From the NCBI GenBank assembly GCA_034770075.1, contig CM068382.1, positions 8,326,685 through 8,390,684 on the forward strand: a stretch of 64,000 bases of DNA, given 5' to 3'. The notes beneath the pieces are model-generated. The model worked only from the letters and a program-made list of their open reading frames with translations. It did no database searches and was not told the origin of the DNA. Source of the DNA: Aralia elata. Taxonomy: Eukaryota > Streptophyta > Magnoliopsida > Apiales > Araliaceae. A program made the translations under genes and the position numbers. Positions 49,402 to 60,900 of this stretch are shown here, in pieces; positions within the stretch are counted from its first letter, which is position 1, and every line of letters starts with the position of its first letter.

Positions 49402-50840
49402 ATGGCAACACCAAGACCGGCATTGGAGCAGCAACAGTCACAAATGCTGCGAATGATCAGTTTTACCAATAGTCCTATGATCGAAGACAAGGAGGAAGAC
49501 ATGTCGGCCTTGTCTGCATTTCGTACTAAGGAAGAAGAGATCAAGAGGAAGAAACTGGAGGTCAGAGAGAAGGTTCAAGCTCAGTTAGGACGCGTTGAAG
49601 AGGAAACTAAGAGATTGGCTGAGATTCGCGAAGTAAGTCCAAAAAATTGCCATTTTTTTTTTCATGGTACAAATTTTTTTGTCACATGATCACATGGTAA
49701 GAGCTAACATTATTACATAATTTTTGTCACAAATTTTGTCAAACATGTATACAAGTAATAGTGTAAAAGGAACACGAGAACAAAAAATTCAATATTACTA
49801 TACTTCTGTCTTCATTTTTCTTTCATCATATGCATGTTTCTTGGTAAAAAAAATAATGGGGTACTATTATTTGAGAAACCTGAGATTTCTTTGGTGTCAT
49901 ATATGTTTATTGTCTTTCCTTGTTCTTGGCAGCAATTCTGAATAAAAAGGACTAAATTTGTGCTATTAATTCAGTTTTATGCCTAGACATCAACAACTTT
50001 TTAATTGACAGAATATTGTGGCTTTCTTCATGTGTCATAAAATGAAAAAAAATAAAAAAAAATAAAAAATCAACTAGGAGCTTGAAGGTCTTGCTGATCC
50101 AATGAGGAAGGAAGTTGCAAGTGTACGTAAGAAGATCGATTTGGTCAATCGAGAGTTAAGGCCACTAGGACTGAGCTGCCAGAGGAAGGTAAACATTCTG
50201 ATTTTTAATGGTTGGAATAAAATTAGCATGCCTGCAGCCTGATCATAGTAATGTGCATTTGAACACCCTAAAGGCTTATTAAATCCTTTTGGGGGTGGAA
50301 ATGATTAACAATTATTACATTGTGTACATAATCATGATCTCAATGAGTGTTTCTTCTGAAGTTGTTTAAATTATGGTTGCTTCAAAAGCACAAGTAATTC
50401 TTTACCTTTCTTATTATATTTCCAATGATCCTAATGATCAGTCCATATTCTTGTGTGATTATACAACCGCGATTTCTGTAATTCTATATATCTTGCAAGA
50501 TGAGAGAATGTAATTGCATTTCTATGGGTATATGTTGGTATGATACTTGAAATAATTTTTTACTTTATACAGGAAAAAGAATACAGAGAAGCCCTTGAGG
50601 CTTTCAATGACAAGAACAAGGAAAAAGCTCAACTAATAACCAAGCTAATGGAGGTGATCTCTCTATGCTTTTTGTCCACACACAACAAAAATAATTAAAT
50701 TGTCACCATGTTTATTATATTTTCTTTCTCATTTTTATTAATCTTTTGCATGCATAATTCTCCAGATGGTGAGTGAAAGTGAGAGAGTGAGGATGAAAAA
50801 GTTGGAGGAGCTGAGCAAGAGCATAGATTCCATGCGCTGA
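49402..50840 (+). CDS. RAB6-interacting golgin (GORAB/SCYL1BP1)-like coiled-coil protein
   Basis: Four exons (49402-49632, 50078-50188, 50573-50653, 50766-50840) encode 165 residues. After a short polar N-terminus (MATPRPALEQQQSQ) the protein is almost wholly charged helix: SAFRTKEEEIKRKKLEVREK, DPMRKEVASVRKKID, EYREALEAFNDKNKEKAQL and MKKLEELSKSIDSMR, the pattern of the plant GORAB-like family, proposed to act at the Golgi or vesicle membranes. No transmembrane segment or signal peptide is visible. I chose the ATG at 49402 because the frame continues upstream only into non-conserved sequence (from 49291). The gene is convergent with the glycosyltransferase, with 1.1 kb between their stops. 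Family assignment is good; cellular role is inferred. Confidence 0.85.
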
Positions 50841-51923
50841 ATTACAGACAGATGCGCAAGCAGTTAATATATCAAGTACTCTTTGCACTATAAATATTAG
50901 GATTGTTTTCTTGGATTTTATTACATTTGATGGTTTCTTAATCTGTATTGCACTGTGTGATATGCCTGCCTCTGAGGTGTTGCTTAAAGCATTTTTACTT
51001 TCAAATTTTCTCACTTTGTTCTAATATTCTTGTATTTATTTTTGAGTTAAGCCTGCAAATATGTAACACCATAAAAGAGCATCCTTTCATGTAGTATTAT
51101 TATTTTCTGTCATTTCTTGTAGAGTTTTTGCTCCATTCATTGTGCTATATTATTATACTTGGTTTCAAAGTTAAGGCTCTTGCAATCTTTCAAGAATTAA
51201 ATAAAAGTAGTACTGATTTTCTTTTGTCAGATTTATACAGACATTGCATATATATACAACTAATCCACTTGAATTAAGTTTGGTACATCAAGCAAACTCT
51301 GATCTTATTTTTCTGATCCATTATGGCCATTTGCATCTTTATTCTGTTACTTATTTTTATTTTTTCCTCATAATGGAGCTTAATTTGTTTAGCCTAAAAG
51401 AGTTTATTGCTAATATTCTTAATGCATAGATACATTGACAGACATTAAATTACACAAAAAATACAAAGCAGCCCTTATATTTTAATGCTGGATGTCATTA
51501 TAGTTGATTTATTAAGCTAGGTAGCTGGTTTTCTCCTCCAATGAAATTCTTGGTCCATTTCTTTTGTTTGTATCTTGAAAATGACTTGTTTCCTTGTACA
51601 ATACTTTAATTTTCACAAGACAAAGATGTCACCAATTTTCATTTACTGGGATGGAGTCATGGAGGCATCATTCCCGTTCACAGAAAAGATGCAACTCTAT
51701 TTAACTCATGAACAAGTTTATACCACATCTATTTCTCTTATGACTAAAGCTATTGGCACTGGAAAAAAAAAACACTGGAAAAAATATATAATTCGTTTCA
51801 TGTCCCCCAAATGTAACTTTTTTTGATATGAAATGTATAGAAAAAAATTGTATCTGTACTTTTCCCAAAGTATTATTCCAATGCCTGTAACTTCATTATT
51901 CTCTTATTTGTCACTTTTAGCTC
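50841..51923. other. Convergent intergenic region
   Basis: 3' flanks of the golgin-like and glycosyltransferase genes. It is AT-rich, with no coding or repeat feature I can support. Confidence 0.55.
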
Positions 51924-53264
51924 CTATGCCTTTGTAAGTAGGTGCATAAGTTTCTCCACCACCGCATTCACCTCTTCATCACCATTATCTCTCAACTTTT
52001 TACTCACTATTTTTACTCTCTCCCTCAACTTCTTCCCTTCTTCTTGCACAACCACTTGTCTAATCACCCTTGCCACCTCCTCCCGCTTATACCTCCCATT
52101 CTCCTTCTTCACCTCTGCCCCAACACCACTCCCCACCACCAATTTGGCATTCACTGGCTGGTCAAGTTGCATAGGCATGGCTACAATAGGCACACCAAAC
52201 ATAACTCCCTCTAAAGTTGAACTCCAACCACAATGACTCACAAACCCTCCAATACTCCCATGCCCAAGTATCTTAGCCTGTGGGGCCCACCCTTCCACCA
52301 CCATTCCCTTCTCTCCAACCCTCTTCTTAAACCCTTTTGGTAAAACCTCATAAACCCCACGAATTTTCTCTCCACCATGAAACCTTAAAACCCATAAAAA
52401 ATCCACCTTGCTAAGCTCCAATCCATATGCTATCTCTTCAATCTCTTCCTTCGAAAGAAAATACTCACTTCCAAAAGAAACAAACACTACTGAAGATGGA
52501 TCCTTCTTGTTCATCCAATCCATGAACATTATTTCATTTTCATCATCTTTACTTGCAGGCTCTTGAACTAGAGGGCCAACAGGAACCACCTCTTTTCCTA
52601 CTAAAACAGAGTAATAATCAATATACTCTGCTTCAAGCTCTTTTGTTGTCTTGATCAATACCATGGTTGAAGATCTTTCTATGCACTCTGTTAACCTTTC
52701 TTCATTTGTGAGACCATTTGCAGTGTCATGCATGAACTGGGTATTTTTCTTTAACTCCTCTTCTGGGAAAATCAAACCCGAAAATGGGAATCGAGTGTTT
52801 GGATTCTTGCTCAAGTGAGTTAAAAAAGAACAATTTGCTGCATTAAAAGTCAAGAAAACTATAGACTTTATGTTTTCTTCAAGAGCCACTTGTGGTGCCC
52901 ATGGCTGCGAGAAATCATAGATAACAAGGCTTGGTTTGAGGGTCTTTAGGATGTTTGAAAAGGCCGGTTTGGCGGCGTCGAAGGCGGTTTTGAGGGTGTT
53001 CATGAGGTGGGGTGGGAGGTCTTTGGTGGTGTGGTACTGGGGAGGAAGTTCTTGGGAAGGAAGTAGGTGAATTTCTATCAGTTGTACAGAAGGGGAGAGA
53101 TTTTCTTTTTTGATGGTTTTTAGATTGATGGGAGTAGAGCAAATATAGACATGGAAATTTCTTTGAGAGAGTCTTTTTGCTAGCTCTAAGAAAGGTGATA
53201 TGTGACCATGAGCTAACCATGGTAGCATCAGAATGCTTGGAAGGCTCTGTTTCACGGTATCCAT
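51924..53264 (-). CDS. UDP-glycosyltransferase, UGT91/UGT94 type
   Basis: Intronless gene of 446 residues for a cytosolic family-1 glycosyltransferase. The N-terminus SILMLPWLAHGHISPFLELA carries the catalytic histidine; an aspartate in LVIYDFSQPWAPQVA fits the usual His-Asp pair. The 44-residue PSPG box spans about 326-369, starting WAPQAKILGHGS, with FVSHCGWSSTLEG and ending QLDQ, so the sugar-contacting Trp, His-Cys-Gly-Trp and terminal Asp-Gln are intact. HCGWSS with a short N-terminus is typical of the UGT91/94 group, which mostly adds a second sugar to flavonoid, terpenoid or apocarotenoid glucosides. Donor and acceptor cannot be read from sequence. The gene is single here, without tandem copies. 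It starts at the only plausible ATG (53264), just after an AT-rich leader. Confidence 0.93.
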   Translation of the reverse strand: MDTVKQSLPSILMLPWLAHGHISPFLELAKRLSQRNFHVYICSTPINLKTIKKENLSPSVQLIEIHLLPSQELPPQYHTTKDLPPHLMNTLKTAFDAAKPAFSNILKTLKPSLVIYDFSQPWAPQVALEENIKSIVFLTFNAANCSFLTHLSKNPNTRFPFSGLIFPEEELKKNTQFMHDTANGLTNEERLTECIERSSTMVLIKTTKELEAEYIDYYSVLVGKEVVPVGPLVQEPASKDDENEIMFMDWMNKKDPSSVVFVSFGSEYFLSKEEIEEIAYGLELSKVDFLWVLRFHGGEKIRGVYEVLPKGFKKRVGEKGMVVEGWAPQAKILGHGSIGGFVSHCGWSSTLEGVMFGVPIVAMPMQLDQPVNAKLVVGSGVGAEVKKENGRYKREEVARVIRQVVVQEEGKKLRERVKIVSKKLRDNGDEEVNAVVEKLMHLLTKA

Positions 53265-55351
53265 GAGTCTTTCTCAGACATACACGCGCTGGAAACAAAG
53301 TCGGAATATATATATAAGCATTCAACTTGTCTTGGTTGCTATGATGATGATGATGAGACTAACATCTATTATATATATTTGTAACTATTATTATATAAAT
53401 AAATAAAACTGTAATCATACTCACTAAAAATAGTAAATTTAATTCATTGACGCATATGCTTACGTTCTTTCAAATTAATTTCTCATTCTATAAAAAAAAA
53501 AATTCAGCCGCCTGTTTGATCAGTGCTTACGTCTTTCTGTAGATGTACAAACCCTTGATGGAAAACAAACAAAAATGTAATGATATCACCTCACCACTTC
53601 GATAGTTCATGGTGCACCTCAAGCTTCTCACATGTTGACTATTTATTTAATTATAACGGAGCAAATGGATATATAGATGAGCTTTAAATGGATATAATTT
53701 AACCCAGAAAGAGCGAGATTTGACTCTCCTTTGTTACACATTTTTTTTAATTCCATTCAAATAAATTCAGATCTTATAAATTGTACTAAAAAAAAAGTCA
53801 ATTCTAAGAAATATGAAAACACTCACAAAAGAGAGAATTATTTCGCAGCTAAGAAGCACAAGTCCCTAGTTAATACGAAGAACAACTTGAATATTATTAC
53901 ACATGAAAGAAAAAAGACTTTAAAACCAAATTGTTAAGTTTATGTTTAAGATGGGATTGATTTATTTTTTGACTTATAATATGAATATGTATCTGTCATG
54001 ATCAAAGTCAAATCAAGTGGACGAATATCAAGACTTCAAAAAGACATTCTCTGCACTACGGCCGACTCGCAGGTCCATTTGATTAAACTGCAATTGTTTT
54101 TAGTGGTTGTTCGTACCAATGACTCAAAAGTAGAAACTCCTATTTTATTTATTTATTTATTTTTCACTTCTCTAAAAAATAATGATAATAATATAGAGAA
54201 ATAATAAAAGCGTTTCAATTTTTTGTGATCTACGCGCAGTTGTAAACTTAAATTTTGTTCTAAAATAGAGCCCAATTATCGTTTTTAAAATAAAAATATT
54301 TTGTACAATTTAAATTTAGAAAATATTTTTTTAATACATTCTAAAATTATAAATACATTTACATTATAAAACTATAAAACGACATGAAATTCGTAATATG
54401 TCATATTTATATCTAGATAAATTTGACATATCAGACCACTATTCTTACAACCTTATTAAATGTTAAGAATGTGTTTGAAAAATTAGAATTTTTTTTTAAA
54501 TTCATGTTTTAAAAAATTTATATAATTTTAGAACATATAGTAACAATAATAATAATTACCATTATAAGCTTGACCTTATTTTTTAATAATGCGTTAATTA
54601 GTTTGAATGTGGTAAAAATTGAAAGAAGTTTGAAAAGAACGAGCCTACCCGATCAAATGGAAAAAAATAAACCAAAGCATAAGCACTTTTAAAAGAAAAT
54701 ACATAACATATATTATAAGTCAAAAAAATATAGCATATAATTTTGTCTAATTTAAAAATGCATCATCCTCTCCCATGCATATTTCTCCCTTTTACTTACC
54801 AAAACAACCCCATATTTTCTGTCTCTCTACTAGTAGCTATTAGGTGGATCTCATCCGAAAGAAAATTGTTAAGTCTACAAGTAAAAATTGATATTTTTAT
54901 AACATATCTCGTATAGATGTGGGATTCATTTATAAAATGAATTATGTAGAATTATCATTTTTATTTGTGGAAATGTTAATTCTTTGATAAGGACAGAGAA
55001 GATGGGTGCTTTTCTAGTTATAGATTTCCTTCTTTTTCTTCTTTTTTTTTTGGTGCAAAAATTTCCAAATTTCTGTTCTTAGAACAATATAAAGCATATG
55101 TAATAATGATTAAAAAGTGTAAAAATAAATACGAAGCAAAGGTATTTAAGAGTAAGAACAGTATTTAAGTTAGCTTCATGATGGAGAGAAAAAAGTCAGA
55201 AATAGGTTGCAGGTGGGTAAGAGATAAACATAACCCACAATAAGATTATTTTTTTTTAAAAAAAATTGTCAGTTGATTTTGTAATAAGGCATGCATGTTG
55301 CAGGTCCCATATCGCGCTATTCAACTTTGGAATATGTGAAATTTGAGGTAC
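53265..55351. other. UGT promoter and AT-rich spacer before the Pack-MULE-like element
   Basis: AT-rich DNA without a recognisable gene. At 53715 the sequence resembles the left end of the MITE family seen at 1418 and 32253. A 17-base direct repeat at 53697-53713 recurs at 56552-56568. Confidence 0.5.
53697..53713. repeat. 17-base direct repeat, partner at 56552-56568
   Basis: The sequence atttaacccagaaagag occurs here and at 56552-56568, 2.86 kb apart on the same strand. Just inside the left copy lies agatttgactctcc-tttgttacac, similar to the MITE ends at 1418 and 32253. Just inside the right copy lies gtgtaaaaggatttaaccc, similar to an inverted end. A decayed larger element with target duplication agaaagag is possible. 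Confidence 0.4.
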
Positions 55352-56164
55352 GGAAATGTTAAATTCACATTAAATTTTGTTATTTTCGCGTACATGACTC
55401 ATACATTAACTATGGTTGAGTTACTTAATAATAATACAAAATTTATATTCCAAAATTCCACCACTAATGAGCCAAGAAACAACCTTTAGATTTAAAATTT
55501 GAGCAGAAAATGCATAACTCACAAACCCAAACAAACAAATTCAATAAAAGTACAACCTTTGAGCGCTTATCTCCGCCAAGATCAGCATCTTCGAGTGCCT
55601 TTTTCCCAGCAACAATGCAATAATGAAAGCAATCGTTGAGCCGCCAGTCATTCTTTCCATCAATATACCCTTCGGACGAAAACCCACGAATCTGCCCACC
55701 AAATCGAGTTGGGAACTTGGAGGCATCAAATCTGTCGATGGGTCCAATCCCAGATTCGCCGGAGAGAAGCTTATCATAATAAGCATCAACTTCATTCCCA
55801 AACACGGAGACTAATCCCATTCCGGTGATTACCACTCGCTTCTTCGGATCTTTCTCTCGCTTGGGGGCGGAATTGGTGGATGAAGCTGTGATGAATGAGA
55901 CCCTTTTGGGTGGCTTGACATTGGAAATGGTCGTGGCGGAGTTTTTGCGAATTGGGTCGAGCGGGGAAGCTCGGAGCGGAGAAGATTGAAGAGCTTGCAT
56001 GGTGGAGAGAGAAAGAGGAGAGAAAAAATGGTGGAGCTGAGGGATCGAAGTGAGGGTAATTTTGGAATACAAATTTTGTATTATTATTAAGTGACTCAAT
56101 CATAGTTAATGTATGAGTCATATGTGCGGAAATAACAAAATTTAGTGTGAATTTAACATTTCTC
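55352..56164. mobile_element. Pack-MULE-like element carrying a KAS I gene fragment
   Basis: The 813-base element is bounded by perfect 10-bp direct repeats tttgaggtac (55342-55351 and 56165-56174). Terminal inverted repeats of about 105 bases begin ggaaatgttaaattcaca on the left and, reversed, gagaaatgttaaattcaca on the right, and share blocks such as gactcatacattaactatg and acttaataataatacaaaat. Long TIRs with a 9-11 bp target duplication define Mutator-like elements. The 600-base interior is not transposase but the 5' end of a nuclear gene for plastid beta-ketoacyl-ACP synthase I (separate entry), so this is a Pack-MULE. Arms differ at about ten positions, suggesting moderate age. Confidence 0.9.
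55557..56000 (-). pseudogene. KAS1: Captured first exon of 3-oxoacyl-[ACP] synthase I (KAS I)
   Basis: The fragment encodes 148 residues matching the start of plastid KAS I, the condensing enzyme of fatty-acid elongation. A Ser/Thr-rich transit peptide begins MQALQSSPLRASPLDPIRKN, followed by KKRVVITGMGLVSVFGNEVD, SGESGIGPIDRFDASKFP, FGGQIRGFSSEGYIDG and AGKKALEDADLGGDK. The exon ends at an intact-looking donor (aaag/gttgta), with about 100 bases of intron retained, then stops at the transposon arm. The remaining exons, with the catalytic Cys-His-His, are absent. About 57 bases of the 5' UTR lie upstream of the ATG, inside the right arm. The frame is unbroken; read into the intron it ends at 55464. 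GKNDWRLNDCFHYC appears diverged from the conserved RRLDDCL-type sequence. It cannot make an active enzyme. Confidence 0.88.
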
Positions 56165-57924
56165 TTTGAGGTACTCTTGTCTTATAAATGACGGGGGAGT
56201 ATAGCACTATGAAATTGCTGGAAATGATAGCCTTGCATATATTACTAGATTGAATAATATAAGATATGTTTCAAATGTTAGGTATTTTACTAATATAGGT
56301 AATAAAAAAAATAGGGATATGAGTTGTAATTTAAAATTTGTTATATTGCAAGTTGAGGATAATATGAGAATTATGAAAATATTATTTATTTCATCTTTTT
56401 TTCCCGTCTAAATCCAGTCAATTTTGAATAGAAAATTTTGACAAAAAAAATTGATCAAGTTTTCTGTCCATTTTTTTTTTGTTCATTAAAAAAACTTAGA
56501 AATACAAGAATTAGACGGAAAACTTAAAACTCGGTAACAGAGTGTAAAAGGATTTAACCCAGAAAGAGAGAGAAAGAATTGTTATAAGAAACTGAATCTA
56601 TAATTGATCAAATAAATATTCCCTTCTTTGCCTAATGAAATATAATTTACAAAAAGTAATACTCAATTTGTTGTATAAATAGATTTTCAATTGGTTTTAA
56701 TTCTAGTTAATTTATAAAATTCTAAAATTTAAATTGTAATACAAATTTATTTTAATTTCAAAATTACAATTTTTACTTAGTAATACTTTTAAAAATAATT
56801 TACAATAACTGTTGCACTAATCAATATCAAATAAGTTTACGTTAATTTTGAAATTTAAGATGTTTCAAATTAATAACTGATCCATAATCACTCTATGAAA
56901 ATTTAAATTTATGATGTATATCACTTGAAAAATTCGACATTACAAACTGAACTAAAGAGAAAAATCCATAACCAAATTAAATTGATATGGATAATGTTTT
57001 CTACTTTGTTTTATCTCAAATATTAAATTTATGCAAATAATTTATGCTCATATATATATATATATATATAACATATTATTATTAACACCTTCTTTGTTTT
57101 CTTTTTGATACTTAAATTTTTCTTCCTTCCAAATATTGTTTAAAGTACACACTAGCTAGTATTTAAATTGAGAGAAATTAAAAACTTGCTCTCTCTACCA
57201 TGGGCCTGTTCGGAGATGTTAAAATTTAAAATGATTCGTAAGTTATTTTAAGTGGTAACTTATAAATAAAAATGTTTAAAATTATTTTAATTTATGAGTT
57301 AAAAATTAAATTAAAATAAATGTGAAGCTATTTGATTAAAATAATTTACAAATTAAAATAAGACGTGAAGAATACTAAAATAAGGATACAAATATTTTTA
57401 TATTTGGACAAATTTATTTATTTTAAAATAATTTATAAGTATTTTTTAAGAAATTAAAATTTATTCCTTCTTAAAAATAATTTATAAATCAAAAAATAAA
57501 TTAATCTAAATATTTAAACAATAAAAAAACAACTTATAAGTGATATGAGTCCCATTTATTTATTACTCCATTCGTCCTAAATTAATTGCTCACTTTTGAC
57601 TTTTTAAAGTCAAATTGACCATTTTTAAAACTAATCTTTTTATTATTTTTGCTAAAATATAGGTGAATAGATTATAACAAAAAGAAAGTATATGCAATTT
57701 ATTACTATCCTTAATTTTTATAATTTTAAAAATATATTTATATATGTTTATTTATTAATTTTAAAAATAATTAATTTGATTTAAGAAAGTCAAAATCGAG
57801 GGAGTATTTTTTAATTGTCGATTCGTCGGTGATATTCTGTCGCGTTTGAGTTGTTGGAGGCCAAAGCCGCCAAACACAATCCACTCCCCTGCCCATTCGT
57901 TTCTCCGTGGAGAGAGAAAAAGAG
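56165..57924. other. Promoter region of the IPT2-type gene
   Basis: Very AT-rich. It contains the right partner of the 17-base repeat (56552-56568), a short AT microsatellite near 57054 and a Stowaway MITE at 57566-57804, just upstream of the gene. No other gene is seen. Confidence 0.55.
57566..57804. mobile_element. Stowaway-type MITE next to the IPT2 start
   Basis: Ends ctccattcgtcctaaattaa (left) and, reversed, ctccctcgattttgactttc (right) are flanked by TA at 57564 and 57805. An inner gactttttaaagtcaaattg block adds dyad symmetry. The 239-base element ends about 120 bases before the ATG, so it lies in the core promoter or leader. Confidence 0.65.
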
Positions 57925-60900
57925 ATGGAAAGTCTCAGTGAATTAAGCCTAGATGATAACAACGGAGAAGCAAAGGGGAAAGAAGAAAACCCTAATTCAA
58001 ACCCAAATCAAACAACAAAAAGTTGTACGCAGCCAAAGCCAAATATAGTGGTAATAATGGGAGCAACTGGTTCTGGCAAATCTCGACTTGCCATCGATCT
58101 TGCTTCCCATTTCCCCATTGAGATCATCAACGCCGACTCCATGCAAGTATGTTTTTTTCTCTGTTTTCTTCATATACTCAGCTCTCTATATTTTTATAGT
58201 TTGATGGATAGATTGTTATTTACTTCAATTTATTTCTGGGTTTATTTATTAGGTTTATCAAGGATTGGATGTTCTCACCAATAAAGTTCCTCTCCAAGAA
58301 CAGAAAGGTTACTACAACACCTTCTCTTTCTCTACATAAATGTACATCTTCTTTCATTTTGTTTATATTTTTGCTGATTTTATATATTTGTTCTATTTTG
58401 TTTTTTTTTTCCTTCCCCTGTAGGAGTGCCACACCACCTTTTGGGTACAATCAGTCCAAATGTTGAATTCACTGCAAAGGATTTTCGGGACGATACTATT
58501 CCGGTGCGACCCTTTTTGCCCCTTAATAGCACAAATCTATCTCTGCTATCGTAGTTTCATTCAGCTAATTTTGAATTTTGATTGTGTTCTCACTTGTTTC
58601 TTACTTGATTTTGTTTTAAAGGTGTCTGATTGTGATGTACAATAGTTAATTTAACTTTGTGTATTTAGATTGATGAAATAGGCATTCATGATGTTTGCTA
58701 CCTTTATATCATGGTCCTATGATCAAGCTATGTACCAATATGACTCTGTGGTTTCAAATATGAGATTCTCCATGTTGTTAAGACTATAACATATTCAAGT
58801 CCTTATAGATATATATAGAGCCAAATCCTTCCAATATATTGAAGCTAATGTAGTCTTTCATCTGAATTCATGGTGCATTTTGCTTGCTTTACATTCAATT
58901 ATCACAGCTGATTTGTGCATGTTAATTGTTTAAGCAACTCAAGTTTTTTCTGTTCTTTTCTTTGTTGATGGCATCTCTCGACACAAATTTCAGTTTTCAT
59001 TTGTATAATTGTGAGTTTATCAGGTCAAAAAGCATTTGGCAGCAAACAAGAACCCCATGAAATATCCTCTTTCGGATGCTTGTATTTCTAGTAGTGGCCT
59101 AGTGGGTGGTTAGGTCATTTAAGTTGATCAATTTCCCATCTCTATACATATCGGATATTGAGGCAGGAGTACTACTCTACAAATTAAGATGCGTCTTAAT
59201 CAATGTGGAGAAGGAGATAAAATGAAGGGAAGATAAAGCATTGAGTCTGTGGTCTTTACTAAGTAGGTTTTCAGTCAGTACTTTACGGGAGTTTGTTAAA
59301 TTAACTGCCTTGTAACACATTTTGCTTTAAACTGACATATGTTATGTTAAGTGTTTCCATAACATATTCGCATCATCCTCTAGGGCTATTTTTGTCTTTT
59401 TGTTAGATCCTCTTATTAGTTCCTGAGAGAAACAATAGTATGGAATGTAGATTAATTGCTGTACTCATAGTTTGATAATTGCCACTATTTTCTAGATGTA
59501 ACACAACTTGTAGCTAGATAATGCAATTGCCTGTTTCACTTTGTTTAGACTGATAATGTAAATGTAATGAAGCAGCCTTACAAGCATAATTCCCACAAAA
59601 GACTGACCTAAAATTTTCAAGCTCAAAAGCTAGAACTTGCTCATGTATCCAGATTTATGCTAAATATTGTTTATCTTTTCAACACATTTTTGAGACCCTA
59701 TTGGCTACCTCCCTTACACTTTATAATCTCTACTCATTTCTGATAAGCTATGTTCTGCGCTATTACTAGTTGATTTCCTTTGCCATCATTTGACTAGATG
59801 TCTCAAAATTTTGTTTGTAAACATATAAAAACAAAGTCACAAAGATAAATAGTTGTAAATAGGATTTTATGCATATCTATCTTTTAGACCTTTACTCTTA
59901 TTATTGATTAGTTCGACGATGAAATGCTGTATAATCAAGTGTTTTAGTTTCTTGATTGATATTAATTCAAATGCAATGTATAAAAGAATTGTTTTAACAT
60001 ATCAAAACATTAAGAAGCTAGTTGTTTCTGGTTGCTGTCCATTATATCTTTTTAATGTCTTGATTCACTGACTGGTTTTTCAGCTGATCGATGACATCTT
60101 GTCTCGCAATCGCTTACCAGTTATTGTTGGAGGTACAAATTATTATATCCAGGTAAAGAGCTACTTTTTCTGTCATTTTAGATATTATAAATATCAAATA
60201 AGTAATGGTAACTTAATCAGGATCCCTAAGGGGTAGGTAAAAAGGGCAGAGATTTGAGGGACAAGAATAACCTCAAAGTTGCTCATCTTTTAAGCTGTTG
60301 AGTGATAGGATTATTTTCCTTACTTCTCTTTGGGCTTCTTCTATGGGGTGTGTAGATCAATGGAAGGCTGCACTTTTTTAAGTGCTCTTTTCTTTTTATA
60401 TATTTGTTTTTTAGTCTGTTGAGGGTGGACTTCGTGTTCCCCCTTTTATTGTATCCTTTCTTTTCTATTAATAAAATTTCTTCTTTTATCAAAAAAAGGA
60501 AAAAAAACCTCAAGGTCACTGGTTCCAATGTTCAAAAGTGGGGCCAAGCTTACCTATTCAAAGAAAAATAGCACCTTAGTTCTGTATTATATTATATTTT
60601 TCTTATGTTGCATGCTTATTGAATATCAGTATGTTGATGACACTAAAATGTAGAAACCTCTTTGTCTCAAAAGGTTTTGTTTTTATGTATTTTTGTCTGA
60701 GATATTTAACTGCACCTACCATAACGAGGTGTTAAACTTGCTTTCTAGTCATATTGTTGCCATGGGCTGCCTTCTAGCTTCTTGTTTCTTATATTTGGAG
60801 GGTAAGGCTCCTATAAAGATTAAGGCTTTTGATTGGTCTTTTGTTCTTAACAAGGTCAACACAGATGACATACTTAAGAGGTGTACTGGAGTTGGGCCTT

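Noticed and set aside
51942..52214. Plus-strand open frame rich in His, Leu and Pro
   Set aside because: Antisense shadow of the glycosyltransferase coding region.
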